Positions 11,964 through 19,677 of a stretch of 26,387 nucleotides of DNA are shown here, one piece after another. Below the pieces are notes generated by a model. The model was not told the DNA's origin. It ran no database searches and saw nothing but the letters and a program-made list of their open reading frames with translations. Numbering within the stretch: position 1 is the stretch's first letter; every line of letters starts with the position of its first letter. The stretch is from a virus: the IMG/VR virus record IMGVR_UViG_3300025168_000564, positions 1 to 26,387 of that record; one strand, 5' to 3'. The position numbers were made by a program, and so were the translations under genes.

Positions 11964-12192
11964 ATAGACTCTCCGTGTTGTTGATTAAGACCTGTTCTAT
12001 CTGTAGACGACTAAGTTGAGCTTCTCTGCGTTCATGGACTTGTTGCTGAGAAATCCATGTAATTGCATCTCTCCATGTACTAGGGATGCTGTGATCTTTC
12101 ATACATTGTTGTAAGAACTGCCCGTATGTGACTAAAATCCACTTCACTTTGAGTTCGGAAGTTTCCATAATGTGTTGTTTTAACTTCCCCAT
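11950..12192 (-). CDS. Hypothetical phage protein, 80 aa
   Basis: This is a helical, Gln-rich protein of no recognised family. It contains KVKWILVTYGQFLQQCMKDH, a central WRDAITWISQQQVHERREAQ, and a final helix with RLQIEQVLINN. The start at 12192 follows CAGGAGAAAGCAA and overlaps the preceding gene's end by 13 bases; its own stop overlaps the ThyA-family start by 14 bases. Conserved placement between two candidate base-modification genes makes it a candidate partner of them, but only by position. There is no metal or nucleotide motif. Confidence 0.65.
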   Translation of the reverse strand: MGKLKQHIMETSELKVKWILVTYGQFLQQCMKDHSIPSTWRDAITWISQQQVHERREAQLSRLQIEQVLINNTESLYEGD

Positions 12193-13109
12193 TTGCTTTC
12201 TCCTGTTTTTAAATCCTCGATTAAAGGACGGTGTCTTTTTGAGTAATCGTATGTGCTTCGAGTGCGGCCTTCTTTTCTTAAAATACGGGTGTACTTGTCG
12301 TACTCACACAAACCCCCCTCTACTTCCCTCATCTCAAAAGGCATTCGGTAATGTTTGTCGTTTGGTGATATTCCAGGAAGGATTAGTCTTTCTTTACAAA
12401 TTTCGTAGAGCAACCTCATCTCTAAGTCCCAGTCATAGCTGCGCTTACAGAAACCTAGTGGGCGACCTGTTAGTCTGTTTAGTCCTCTCATGGCTCCGGG
12501 TCCAGGATTACCCCAAGTACAGATGTCGGTGGCCTCATTTAACACATAGGTGTGTCGTAGATCCGTAACTAATTCATAAGCAACGAAGGGGCCAATGTAT
12601 GGGTACTGTAAGAGAAACTGCCATGCTTCTTGTAGCGTAGTCATCTTTTCTAAAGAGGCGATTAAATTCTCTCGCTCGACCCAGATATGAGAAATACACT
12701 CAGCTACTCCTGTCACTTTATTCATTCGGTTGGGAGTTTTTACTATGTAAGCCCCTGTTACCCACTTGGGCTGTTTAATTACCTCTTCAATAGCTTTCTC
12801 TCTGTTCCATTCTAAATGTAGATTATTCTCAAGCAGTGTTCGACCTGTTTCTATCAGGTTAAAGAATCTAAAGATAACCGTGGCCATTATTACTTCAGGC
12901 TCGGCTGACAAAGGTTGTCTTATATGAGCCGCAAACCAACGGGTAGTCCTGTCATCTTCTCGAAAAACTTGGCAAAACTTGAACTCTTTCAGAATTGGAT
13001 CTTCTGTCCACGGTGGGTCTTGTTTTAACTCTTCTTTTTTAATCCGAATACGCTCTCTTTCTTCTATCCAGTAGAGGTAGCGTTCGATTTCTTCTTTAAT
13101 AAATTTCAT
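12180..13109 (-). CDS. 5-hmdU DNA kinase helical-domain (HMUDK_hel) type protein
   Basis: This 309-residue protein resembles the helical domain of 5-hydroxymethyl-deoxyuridine DNA kinases, a family first described as alpha-glutamyl/putrescinyl thymine pyrophosphorylase with a helix-hairpin-helix glycosylase-like fold. The signatures are IRIKKEELKQDPPWTEDPIL, KFCQVFREDDRTTRW, YIGPFVAYELVTDL, GPGAMRGLNRLTGRP and the C-terminal CEYDKYTRILRKEGR. These proteins act on 5-hmdU in DNA as part of thymine hypermodification. The P-loop kinase domain found in some members is absent, so the activity of this stand-alone form is uncertain. The start at 13109 forms an ATGA overlap with the methyltransferase stop; a longer frame from TTG is rejected. 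Confidence 0.72.
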   Translation of the reverse strand: MKFIKEEIERYLYWIEERERIRIKKEELKQDPPWTEDPILKEFKFCQVFREDDRTTRWFAAHIRQPLSAEPEVIMATVIFRFFNLIETGRTLLENNLHLEWNREKAIEEVIKQPKWVTGAYIVKTPNRMNKVTGVAECISHIWVERENLIASLEKMTTLQEAWQFLLQYPYIGPFVAYELVTDLRHTYVLNEATDICTWGNPGPGAMRGLNRLTGRPLGFCKRSYDWDLEMRLLYEICKERLILPGISPNDKHYRMPFEMREVEGGLCEYDKYTRILRKEGRTRSTYDYSKRHRPLIEDLKTGESKWGS

Positions 13110-13969
13110 ATTCGTTTTCTCAAAATCCAAGCACAATTGTTAGACACCTCTGGGAAGAATGTTGCGGCTACTACTCTAAGGAACTGTTTTCCGTAGCGTT
13201 CTTGCAGTAACTCAAACTGGTCTTCCATTAACCGCCACTCCCCGTCCTCGTTGTCTTTATGCATAGCTGCTTTTAACTTAGGCATCTGGGCAAACGTCCC
13301 AACAACAGATTGTAGATACCATTCTCGAGACCCTCGGGTTAGCTCTTTCTTTAGTTCTTCAAACCCCCATTCATACACGTGGTCTTCCGGTAGCTTGTTA
13401 TTCGAGCCATCGTGATTAGGAGTAGAGACATAAATCAACCCTCCTGGCTTCAGCACACGGTTGGCATCGTCAAGCCATGCTTGGATAAACTCGCTGCCCA
13501 TGTGCTCAATAACTTCGGTAGTCCAGAAAAAATCAATCGAGTTATCCGGTAGATTAAATACAGGGTTAACGGTGAGGTCTTGTATGTTGATCCTTCCGTT
13601 AAAATTAGCGAACCAAGTAGAATCCTCAACTAGTCCAGTGGGGCTGCTATATCCTTGTTTCTCATTCAGACAAGCAGGGTCTATATCTACTCCTGTGTAG
13701 GAATTGATAATGTCAGATTTCTTAACGGTGTAGGCTTTATACAGGTTTCTAAGCACCCAGATCTCTCCGCATCCTGCTTCTAGTACATCAATCGGTCGAC
13801 CTAGGAGTTTCGCTTCCTCAATACACAGCGAGGATATTTTGTCGTAACGAGTCATGTGAGTAATCTCGTCCGGTCGCCAATTGCCTAGCATGTTCCCACT
13901 AGCAATATCCATGCGAGTGTTCTTGCTGTTGTTTGCGTTTTCTTTAAGAATCTTTCTTATAGAGGCCAT
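13106..13969 (-). CDS. Class I SAM-dependent methyltransferase
   Basis: This 287-residue protein has the class I Rossmann signature: motif I VLEAGCG near residue 62, then YTGVDIDP, NSIDFFWTTEVIEHM, and RVLKPGGLIYVSTPNHDG. It belongs to the Methyltransf_11-like group. No DPPY or PC motif typical of DNA adenine or cytosine methylases is visible, so the substrate could be a base or modified base, a protein, or a small molecule. The start at 13969 is set by the TAATG junction with GGA seven bases upstream. The setting immediately before the HMUDK-type gene makes methylation of a modified base or its precursor a reasonable hypothesis, unproven. Confidence 0.8.
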   Translation of the reverse strand: MASIRKILKENANNSKNTRMDIASGNMLGNWRPDEITHMTRYDKISSLCIEEAKLLGRPIDVLEAGCGEIWVLRNLYKAYTVKKSDIINSYTGVDIDPACLNEKQGYSSPTGLVEDSTWFANFNGRINIQDLTVNPVFNLPDNSIDFFWTTEVIEHMGSEFIQAWLDDANRVLKPGGLIYVSTPNHDGSNNKLPEDHVYEWGFEELKKELTRGSREWYLQSVVGTFAQMPKLKAAMHKDNEDGEWRLMEDQFELLQERYGKQFLRVVAATFFPEVSNNCAWILRKRI

Positions 13970-14460
13970 TATATTTTCCACCATGTTGGTTTGCGGCTAG
14001 GGTCTTTTTCCCATTTAGCAAAATGTTGTTTTTCATTCATTAGATAATTTTGATAAGATGAGACAGTATCCTCGGATTTATACTCGTCAGGCATCGCTAA
14101 TGCGAAATCGTATGGTTGTTCTAAAACAACTCCAGGTTTAAATGGCATTTGTTTTAACGGCTCGGTGAGCCTAGTAGATGCATGGGTTTTTCCGTAACGA
14201 TGTGTGTACTCGTTACACAATGCAATGAAGTGGTCGTATAACCACTGGTAGTTTTCTCGAGCTAATCGAACCCAAATACTACAGGGGTGATTAAGATGTG
14301 CGGTTTTATATAGTTCGTGTTCGTCTGCATATTCTGCAGAATATTCTCGCCAAGCCGTAGACAACATCTGGGCAGACTCGAGTACCATTTTTACGCAGTG
14401 TTTATCACATTGTTCTTGTGCACTTTTTACGGGGCACAGATCAGTTACGAATATATTCAT
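13969..14460 (-). CDS. Conserved phage protein with CDKHCVK motif, 163 aa
   Basis: This protein opens with MNIFVTDLCPVKSAQEQCDK and continues HCVKMVLESAQMLSTAW, then LYKTAHLNHPCSIWVRLARE and LYDHFIALCNEYTHRYGK, ending DPSRKPTWWK. The family is common in marine phages and is sometimes annotated as a pyrimidine-dimer glycosylase-like protein. The C-terminal KPTWW and Lys-rich end are weakly like DenV, but the evidence is thin and I leave the function open. The conserved Cys, His and Asp residues could form a metal or catalytic site. The start at 14460 follows AGAAAGGAGAAATAA. It is the first gene after the 14485 promoter and heads the whole modification and polymerase operon. Confidence 0.7.
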   Translation of the reverse strand: MNIFVTDLCPVKSAQEQCDKHCVKMVLESAQMLSTAWREYSAEYADEHELYKTAHLNHPCSIWVRLARENYQWLYDHFIALCNEYTHRYGKTHASTRLTEPLKQMPFKPGVVLEQPYDFALAMPDEYKSEDTVSSYQNYLMNEKQHFAKWEKDPSRKPTWWKI

Positions 14461-14484
14461 TTATTTCTCCTTTCTAAGTAGTTT

Positions 14485-14514
14485 ATTCTACTTTACTTTT
14501 TATTTGAAAGTAAA
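14485..14514 (-). promoter_or_regulatory. Sigma-70-like promoter with -35 dyad, TTTACT-N18-TAGAAT
   Basis: TTTACT at 14514-14509 and TAGAAT at 14490-14485 are separated by 18 bases. A perfect 9-bp inverted repeat CTTTACTTT/AAAGTAAAG covers the -35 and spacer, which could be a repressor or activator site. It lies between the UvrD-like gene and the 14460 gene. Confidence 0.7.
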
Positions 14515-14519
14515 GGAGT

Positions 14520-16013
14520 TTATAGTGGGTAATACTTTTGAGTTTGTGGTTCAATTAAAAACAAGTTTTCTTTTGCACGAGTTACCCCTACATAAAACAC
14601 CCGCGATTCGTCGTCAGGATTTTTCTGATATGACTTAAATACCCGAGAAGAGATATCAGTCAGCAAAATCACATTAGTTGCCTCTCCTCCTTTCGCTGCA
14701 TGAATAGTCGATATCCGAATACGGGGTTCTTTTGTGATCTTTTCTCCTCGTCTAAGCATGGCGCGTATGTAACTGCGCTCTTTTACCGAGATCCCCTCGA
14801 ACACATCGTACCAATATCCGTCTTTAAGGATAGGAATGTGTTTCTGTAGTTGTTTTAACGAAATCAAACTATCAAAGTCGATAACCGCGAGGGAGTTAGG
14901 TACGCGAACCTTTAGATAATTTAAGACATTGGTAACTTCCGTCATGGCAATAAGACCACCGCTGCGCAGCGTTTCCCAAGACTTAACTGCACGAACCTTT
15001 TTCTCTGAAATACTTGTTCTATTTTTGGTTTTAAAGAACCAACCTTCTGATCTACAGTGGTCTTCTACATCTTGTAGTAAATAATTAGTGCGAGCTAACA
15101 CTAGCCAGTCCCCCTGTTCCATGTTAATAGACTCAACTGCGGTTTCCCACCTAACTAATCCTTTCTCTTTTCTAGGGTTCCATACTTTATGCACTCGTGA
15201 GCTTACGTTTCCGATACAACGCTCGGCAAGGTTATGAATAGATTTAGGGATTCTGTAGGACTGTTTAAGGATCATCGCATCTTTAGAATTACGAATCAAA
15301 TAATCTACGTCTGCCCCCGCCCAACGATAGATAGCTTGGTCGTCGTCTCCTGCGATATAAATTCGATCAGCTGACTCACACAGCTTCCTAACTACTGCCC
15401 ACTGCAAAGGAGAAAGGTCTTGCGCTTCGTCTACAAACATCACATCTAAACGAGGGGCTACCCCCCGCTCTAAAAACTGCTGGAGCATATCGGTGTAATC
15501 TAAAAGTAATTTGTCTTCTTTGAAAAGTTTAAGCCCCCTAGCGAATCGTTCTAGCTCAAACCACCCCACTACATCGTCTACGTCCTGCCACTGGTTCTCT
15601 AGTGTCGTCTGTCTCATACGGGCTAGGTTTTCTATAAACAAAAGCCTGTCGTCCTTAGATATCCCTGATATGTGCCCTTCTTCAGAACCGAAAGAACCTG
15701 ACAGTCGTAGATTAAGCTTCTCATTCAAGTCACTGAGGTCTGCTGCACCTAGTACGCTTTCTTTAGTCAGCCCTAGCTGTAAAAAACATAACGAGTGTAG
15801 CGTCCTAAAATATGGTAATTGATTCTTATTAATTTCAAACCGAGCAATAGCCCTGCTCTTGCCTTCTTGCACAGCTTGTTTAGTAAATGTAAAAAATCCA
15901 ATGCGCTCGGGCTCAGTCCCCCTTTCAAGTTCCTCTTCCAGAAGTCCTAGCAATGTACTGGTTTTGCCGGTCCCTGGCGGTCCTAATATAATCTGAGCCT
16001 TACTGCTTAACAC
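14520..16013 (-). CDS. UvrD/Rep-like SF1 helicase
   Basis: This is a superfamily 1 helicase of 497 residues. Its motifs, in order, are Walker A GPPGTGKT (11-18), motif Ia FFTFTKQAV near 40, Walker B DEAQD (195-199), motif III GDDDQAIYRWAGAD (222 on), the QSYR motif near 250, RISTIHAAKGGEA and the final VFYVGVTRAKENLFLI. It is shorter than bacterial UvrD (about 720 residues), so the accessory 1B/2B domains are small, as in compact phage helicases. It probably unwinds DNA at the phage replication fork or in repair. The start is GTG at 16013, overlapping the primase stop as TAGTG, with a weak ribosome binding site, so it depends on coupled re-initiation after primase. Confidence 0.9.
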   Translation of the reverse strand: MLSSKAQIILGPPGTGKTSTLLGLLEEELERGTEPERIGFFTFTKQAVQEGKSRAIARFEINKNQLPYFRTLHSLCFLQLGLTKESVLGAADLSDLNEKLNLRLSGSFGSEEGHISGISKDDRLLFIENLARMRQTTLENQWQDVDDVVGWFELERFARGLKLFKEDKLLLDYTDMLQQFLERGVAPRLDVMFVDEAQDLSPLQWAVVRKLCESADRIYIAGDDDQAIYRWAGADVDYLIRNSKDAMILKQSYRIPKSIHNLAERCIGNVSSRVHKVWNPRKEKGLVRWETAVESINMEQGDWLVLARTNYLLQDVEDHCRSEGWFFKTKNRTSISEKKVRAVKSWETLRSGGLIAMTEVTNVLNYLKVRVPNSLAVIDFDSLISLKQLQKHIPILKDGYWYDVFEGISVKERSYIRAMLRRGEKITKEPRIRISTIHAAKGGEATNVILLTDISSRVFKSYQKNPDDESRVFYVGVTRAKENLFLIEPQTQKYYPL

Positions 16014-17536
16014 TAAATTATTCTTTCGTCAAAGGTAGGAAGTTCATGCACCTCGATCTGTGTTTCAAAATCGTCTATGTGCCAAACATTAGCTCCCCTT
16101 CCTTTTATATTAAAGAAGTGGGAATTCCCTCCAAAATCTTTTAATTTAGCGGTGAGCTTATTCCTAGGGTAGTCTCTAAAGTTCTTCCTATGTAAGAAGT
16201 CCATTAGATCCGCGAGTCTAAAATAAGTTCTACCTTTATTAGACCATGGTTTACCCAATAGAATCTCATCCTTTTCCCTAGCCGGTCTCTCCGTACAGAA
16301 AGTTTCTAACAACTCGTTAAAATGCCCCTCTGTAGACGCGTCTTTAGGAACCTCGATAATAGTCAGAACGTCTAACAGCTGCTGTATAATAGATCGCCAA
16401 ACATTATCCCGAACTTTCGGTGGGATTATGTTTAAACTATCCATACACTTACGCTGAAACTTCGTCTGGTTTAATAACTCTTCAGTCTCAAGTTCTAGCC
16501 TTCCACCCTCTACGTCTAAGAACCAGATAGGCGGGTCACTGTTCTGTTTCGTTAAGTTACTGAATAACGGTGTTCCTCCTGAAGCACCTACTCCGAACTT
16601 TCTAGTCCTACACAGAGGACTGTTACAGAAACTTGAGATTGGTTGGTCATTACATTTATAGAAGTAATCTTTCTTTTGTAATTGTTTTGCTACCGAGAGC
16701 ACCTCTTGGGCACTTAACGGTGGTTGCATATGTTTATGATTAATTTCTTCTAGTTTCTTTTCCCAATCGTCTGGGAATTTCTTACGCAAGAACACGCCTA
16801 CATTAAACAGTCCCGAGTTCCGCATGCCTTTAGGGAACCCCTGAGCAATTAAATGCTCTAGGCATGGGGGCGACTGATCTAGCCATTGGGCGTCTTCGAC
16901 TACAGGTGCAACCTCTAAGTCAGTGAGCTCTTTTTCTGTAAGAACTAACGTATCGGCGTATTCTAAGAACTTATCTGGAGATAACACTTCGCCTTTAGCA
17001 CCAAATGCATACCCAGTTGAATCCTCTCCCCCAAAATATGGCATATTAAGGGAGCTGCCTCTATCGCCTCTTTCTAACAATAACTTAGATTGTTTTGGAA
17101 ATATTTCTGCTTGCCCGAACCCGATTGCAGAAGCCACTTGCCGCAGTTTCTTCTGCAAGGACGAAGCCGGTACAGGATCGAAAACAAACAGAAATAAATG
17201 TGCGCCACCGCTCTTAGAGCGACAGACTATAAGAGGAAGTTTAAACTTTTTAAGTTTTTTGGCCAAGCCTTTTAGGTCGAGAGTAAACTCGTCGATATCT
17301 ATGGCTCCCCAAACACAGCTATTGTTTTCATCTATTGGCACTAAGCCAAGTCCTTTTTCTCCTTTTAAATGTTGACCCCATAAATCATGTAACTCTTTTT
17401 GGGTAATCGTTTGTGATATTGTTACATAATTCCCTTTTGCTTTCCCATCTTCCCGCGTTTCCTTCGTCGGGGTAAAGACACTATAACCGTGTCTCAGCCC
17501 CGCGAAACGGTGGGCAAACTGCTCTTCTAACGACAT
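16013..17536 (-). CDS. AEP-type primase
   Basis: This 507-residue protein has an archaeo-eukaryotic primase domain of the kind also found in TOTE systems and many phages: WGAIDIDEF with the metal-binding D80 and D82, SKSGGAHLFLF with H113, and the downstream EIFPKQ and NMPYF strands. A helical linker (RNSGLFNVGVFLRKKFPDDW) and a cysteine cluster CNDQPISSFCNSPLC near residues 295-310 follow, similar to the zinc-bearing PriCT-like region of such primases. The last ~190 residues are not recognised. It makes primers for the phage polymerase; some relatives are also polymerases. The start at 17536 follows AAAGGTGAGCA. It is coupled to the UvrD-like helicase, forming a primase-helicase pair. Confidence 0.85.
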   Translation of the reverse strand: MSLEEQFAHRFAGLRHGYSVFTPTKETREDGKAKGNYVTISQTITQKELHDLWGQHLKGEKGLGLVPIDENNSCVWGAIDIDEFTLDLKGLAKKLKKFKLPLIVCRSKSGGAHLFLFVFDPVPASSLQKKLRQVASAIGFGQAEIFPKQSKLLLERGDRGSSLNMPYFGGEDSTGYAFGAKGEVLSPDKFLEYADTLVLTEKELTDLEVAPVVEDAQWLDQSPPCLEHLIAQGFPKGMRNSGLFNVGVFLRKKFPDDWEKKLEEINHKHMQPPLSAQEVLSVAKQLQKKDYFYKCNDQPISSFCNSPLCRTRKFGVGASGGTPLFSNLTKQNSDPPIWFLDVEGGRLELETEELLNQTKFQRKCMDSLNIIPPKVRDNVWRSIIQQLLDVLTIIEVPKDASTEGHFNELLETFCTERPAREKDEILLGKPWSNKGRTYFRLADLMDFLHRKNFRDYPRNKLTAKLKDFGGNSHFFNIKGRGANVWHIDDFETQIEVHELPTFDERII

Positions 17537-17554
17537 TGCTCACCTTTCTACTTT

Positions 17555-18334
17555 TTAAAATGGAATTTCCTCGCTGTCATCTGCAGCATCAGATCCGGAT
17601 TCTTGTTTAACTACAATAGATCCACCTTTAGCTGCTTTCATAAAGTCTAAAGACAGCCTAGCTAGTTCTATCGGAGTTGGCTTTTCCCTCTCAGCGGTAA
17701 CACCGTACCACGAGCCTAAATCATTAGACTGTTCAACAGTCCTAACTCGGTAGATGTAAGAGAAAATAGGTGCGAGAACAGAAGTACCTTCTGCATTTTT
17801 AACCCTAGCAGTACGCAACATAGAGTTCCAACGCCTAGAAAACCCTAGCTGAGATGAAGTAAAGCTGAGTAGAACCTGCTCCGGTTCAGCTTCGTCATTA
17901 ACGATCAGTGAGAAATACTGAGCAGTCTCTTTGATCTCGTTACCGTTATCAAGAATATACTCTTTCTTTTCGTTGCGGCTACACTTCTCTAAGATAGATG
18001 CATCGTGGTCAGAGCTAACGAACCCCCCACCCTGTGTTCTAGGAACCCATTCTATCCACTGCTTAGAATATACGCAGGGGATGATTAGTACGCCTTCGTC
18101 ACCGTCGTACACTTCATTAGTTACTGTATTGAACAGCATCCCTTGTCCTGCTCCATCAATGTACTTACCGTCACTCTTTTTGAGTTGCGGAGACATTGCT
18201 TGGATTACCCTAAGAAACGGTATTGCGAAGTCATTACTGCTTGCTTCTTCTAGCCCCGTACCCTCCGACAACAAGTCGGTATCGTAGACAGCAACTTCAC
18301 TGTCTTTCTTTTCTGCTACTTGTTTATTAGCCAT
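17555..18334 (-). CDS. Single-strand DNA-binding-like protein
   Basis: This 259-residue protein has an acidic N-terminus, a beta-rich core (including FAIPFLRVIQAMSPQL, EGVLIIPCVYSKQWIEWVPR and FSRRWNSMLRTAR), and an acidic C-terminal tip SDAADDSEEIPF. The DDSEEIPF ending is the same type of tip by which SSB proteins recruit partners (DDDIPF in E. coli). It is therefore probably the phage ssDNA-binding protein, although no OB-fold can be proven by eye. The start at 18334 follows GAGGTTACA. It sits between a coiled-coil protein and primase, in the place expected for an SSB of a replication operon. Confidence 0.7.
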   Translation of the reverse strand: MANKQVAEKKDSEVAVYDTDLLSEGTGLEEASSNDFAIPFLRVIQAMSPQLKKSDGKYIDGAGQGMLFNTVTNEVYDGDEGVLIIPCVYSKQWIEWVPRTQGGGFVSSDHDASILEKCSRNEKKEYILDNGNEIKETAQYFSLIVNDEAEPEQVLLSFTSSQLGFSRRWNSMLRTARVKNAEGTSVLAPIFSYIYRVRTVEQSNDLGSWYGVTAEREKPTPIELARLSLDFMKAAKGGSIVVKQESGSDAADDSEEIPF

Positions 18335-18342
18335 TGTAACCT

Positions 18343-18915
18343 CTATTTAATGTTGGCGCGGGATCCCACATAAATCCCGAATATTTCTGCAGGAATATCC
18401 TTCCCACTTGTGATTTGCTCCTTTATGAACGCATTGAGCGTCTGCGGATGAACACCTTGTTTAACGTTTGGATCTAGACCCTGTTGTTTTAACGATTCGA
18501 TAGTCGCAGTCGCTTTTTCATCTTCGTCTTTCCCAAATTTTAAAGTAACTTCGTTTTTAATTAAGCTACCGTGATTGTTATCAACTAACCAGCCCATCGC
18601 ATCATCCCGATGTTCTTCCGATATATATCCTTTATAGAAAGGTTTAATCGTGATCTTAGATCCGTTAGTCAATACAATCTCTGCAAGGTTTGATTCCTGC
18701 ATCGCTTCGGGAAGTTCTAGTTCAGCCACCACGCGGTGTCGATCTTTTGTTTCCTTTAGCTTGTTTTCAAGATCAGCTATTTCTTTTTCAAGGTCTAGCT
18801 GCTCTTGAGCTTTAGCGGATACTTTAGATAATTCAGTATCCGAGGCTTCTTGCTGCCACTCTTCGACAGTAGATGTTCCTGTAAGTTCCTCGAAACTTAG
18901 CTCTTTATCAGACAT
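18343..18915 (-). CDS. Coiled-coil phage protein, 190 aa
   Basis: The N-terminal third has a coiled coil (AKAQEQLDLEKEIADLENKL and following). The middle contains VLTNGSKITIKPFYKGYIS, probably a beta sheet. The C-terminal part, IESLKQQGLDPNVKQGVHPQ then TLNAFIKEQI, matches a pattern I have seen in replication modules of marine podoviruses and siphoviruses without a known function. The start at 18915 overlaps the preceding stop by 8 bases with AGGAGAACTCC upstream. It comes before the SSB-like gene, so a role in recombination or replication is possible. There are no enzyme motifs. Confidence 0.7.
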   Translation of the reverse strand: MSDKELSFEELTGTSTVEEWQQEASDTELSKVSAKAQEQLDLEKEIADLENKLKETKDRHRVVAELELPEAMQESNLAEIVLTNGSKITIKPFYKGYISEEHRDDAMGWLVDNNHGSLIKNEVTLKFGKDEDEKATATIESLKQQGLDPNVKQGVHPQTLNAFIKEQITSGKDIPAEIFGIYVGSRANIK

Positions 18916-19255
18916 GGAGTTCTCCTAGTTTTTCTTTAGGGGGGCTGTAACCGTGGACATCTATCGACACTGGGTAGTACATCGCCTCTTGTCGATCCCA
19001 TTTCAGTACGGTAAATTTCCCACCGTTGTGCTGGGCTGCTACTGCGCAAACTAATCCAATAGCTGCTGGGTCTCCCATTAACAACAAATAGTCGTCATCG
19101 TTAAAGTCTATAAGATGTTTCTTTAACTCACGAACTACGTTAGTTGTCCCTAACATAAGGTTAGTCTTAGCTCCTAGTAAAAGCTGCAACTTCCCGAATT
19201 TCATGGCTGGTGCTAAATTGCGTCCAAGAACTTCCTGAACTACAAATACAGTCAT
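18908..19255 (-). CDS. Conserved phage protein, 115 aa
   Basis: This is a compact alpha/beta protein with MTVFVVQEVLGRNLAPAMKF at the start, YLLLMGDPAAIGLVCAVAAQ in the middle and FTVLKWDRQEAMYYPV near the end. I recall similar first genes in phage replication operons but no function. The LMGDPAAIG loop and the lone KWDR are the most conserved-looking features; no catalytic set is evident. The start at 19255 follows AAAGGAGAAAGAAGA. It is the first gene after the 19285 promoter, so it is probably among the earliest and most expressed of the replication genes. Confidence 0.7.
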   Translation of the reverse strand: MTVFVVQEVLGRNLAPAMKFGKLQLLLGAKTNLMLGTTNVVRELKKHLIDFNDDDYLLLMGDPAAIGLVCAVAAQHNGGKFTVLKWDRQEAMYYPVSIDVHGYSPPKEKLGELHV

Positions 19256-19284
19256 TCTTCTTTCTCCTTTATACGAACTTTTTT

Positions 19285-19314
19285 AGTCTAAGGGATAAGT
19301 CCTTGGAAAGTAAA
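19285..19314 (-). promoter_or_regulatory. Sigma-70-like promoter, TTTACT-N18-TAGACT
   Basis: TTTACT at 19314-19309 and TAGACT at 19290-19285, 18 bases apart, lie in the divergent gap and point left toward the SSB-primase-helicase block. The shared CTTTACTTTCCAA core links it to the 7950 promoter. Confidence 0.7.
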
Positions 19315-19391
19315 GGGGTATTTATTGTTACTACTGGAATGAGAAATGTTGCTGTGGGATATAAGCATTTCTATTCGTAACGACAGGCTCG

Positions 19392-19397
19392 TATAAT
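19392..19397 (+). promoter_or_regulatory. Plus-strand -10 element TATAAT
   Basis: A consensus TATAAT lies 28 bases before the GTG start of the 19425 gene. No good -35 is visible at 16-19 bases, so it may need an activator. Together with the 19285 promoter it makes 19256-19424 a divergent promoter region. Confidence 0.45.
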
Positions 19398-19424
19398 AGT
19401 GCTATAGGTTTTTTTGGAGTCTGT

Positions 19425-19610
19425 GTGACAAATAATATTATTAATTTTCCAGAAGATGTTGATCTAGTAAAGGATGAAGAGAAGGTCGGATTAGTATGCC
19501 CCACCTGTGAAAGCCCCTACTGGCGAGTGTTTGAGGCTCATGTGATGCAATGCTCTGAATGTGGGCAAGATTGTTATATGGAGTTACCAGACGAAGAGCT
19601 GGAAGAGTAA
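19425..19610 (+). CDS. Small zinc-ribbon protein, 61 aa
   Basis: This acidic protein has two knuckles, CPTC (C25, C28) and CSEC (C43, C46), plus an extra C50, with YWRVFEAHVMQ between them, a classic zinc ribbon. The tail is acidic (PDEELEE). The start is GTG at 19425, chosen because GGAG lies five bases upstream and no ATG is near. It is transcribed divergently from the main replication block and stands alone before the regulatory region of the SNF2-like helicase. The first of the two TATAAATA-bearing repeats begins at its stop. Zinc-ribbon proteins in this position often modulate transcription, but this is only a guess. Confidence 0.72.
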   Translation: MTNNIINFPEDVDLVKDEEKVGLVCPTCESPYWRVFEAHVMQCSECGQDCYMELPDEELEE

Positions 19611-19677
19611 TACTACAGGTATAAATAACGTCGCTGTAGGTGATTTCGCTGAACGCAAATACTACGGGTATAAATAA
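19610..19677 (+). repeat. Direct repeat carrying TATAAATA
   Basis: ATACTAC(A/G)GGTATAAATAA occurs at 19610-19628 and 19659-19677, 49 bases apart with one mismatch. Each copy contains TATAAATA, which equals the T4 late promoter -10 consensus. They could be tandem promoters or binding sites; no T4-type late factors are visible here. Confidence 0.65.
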
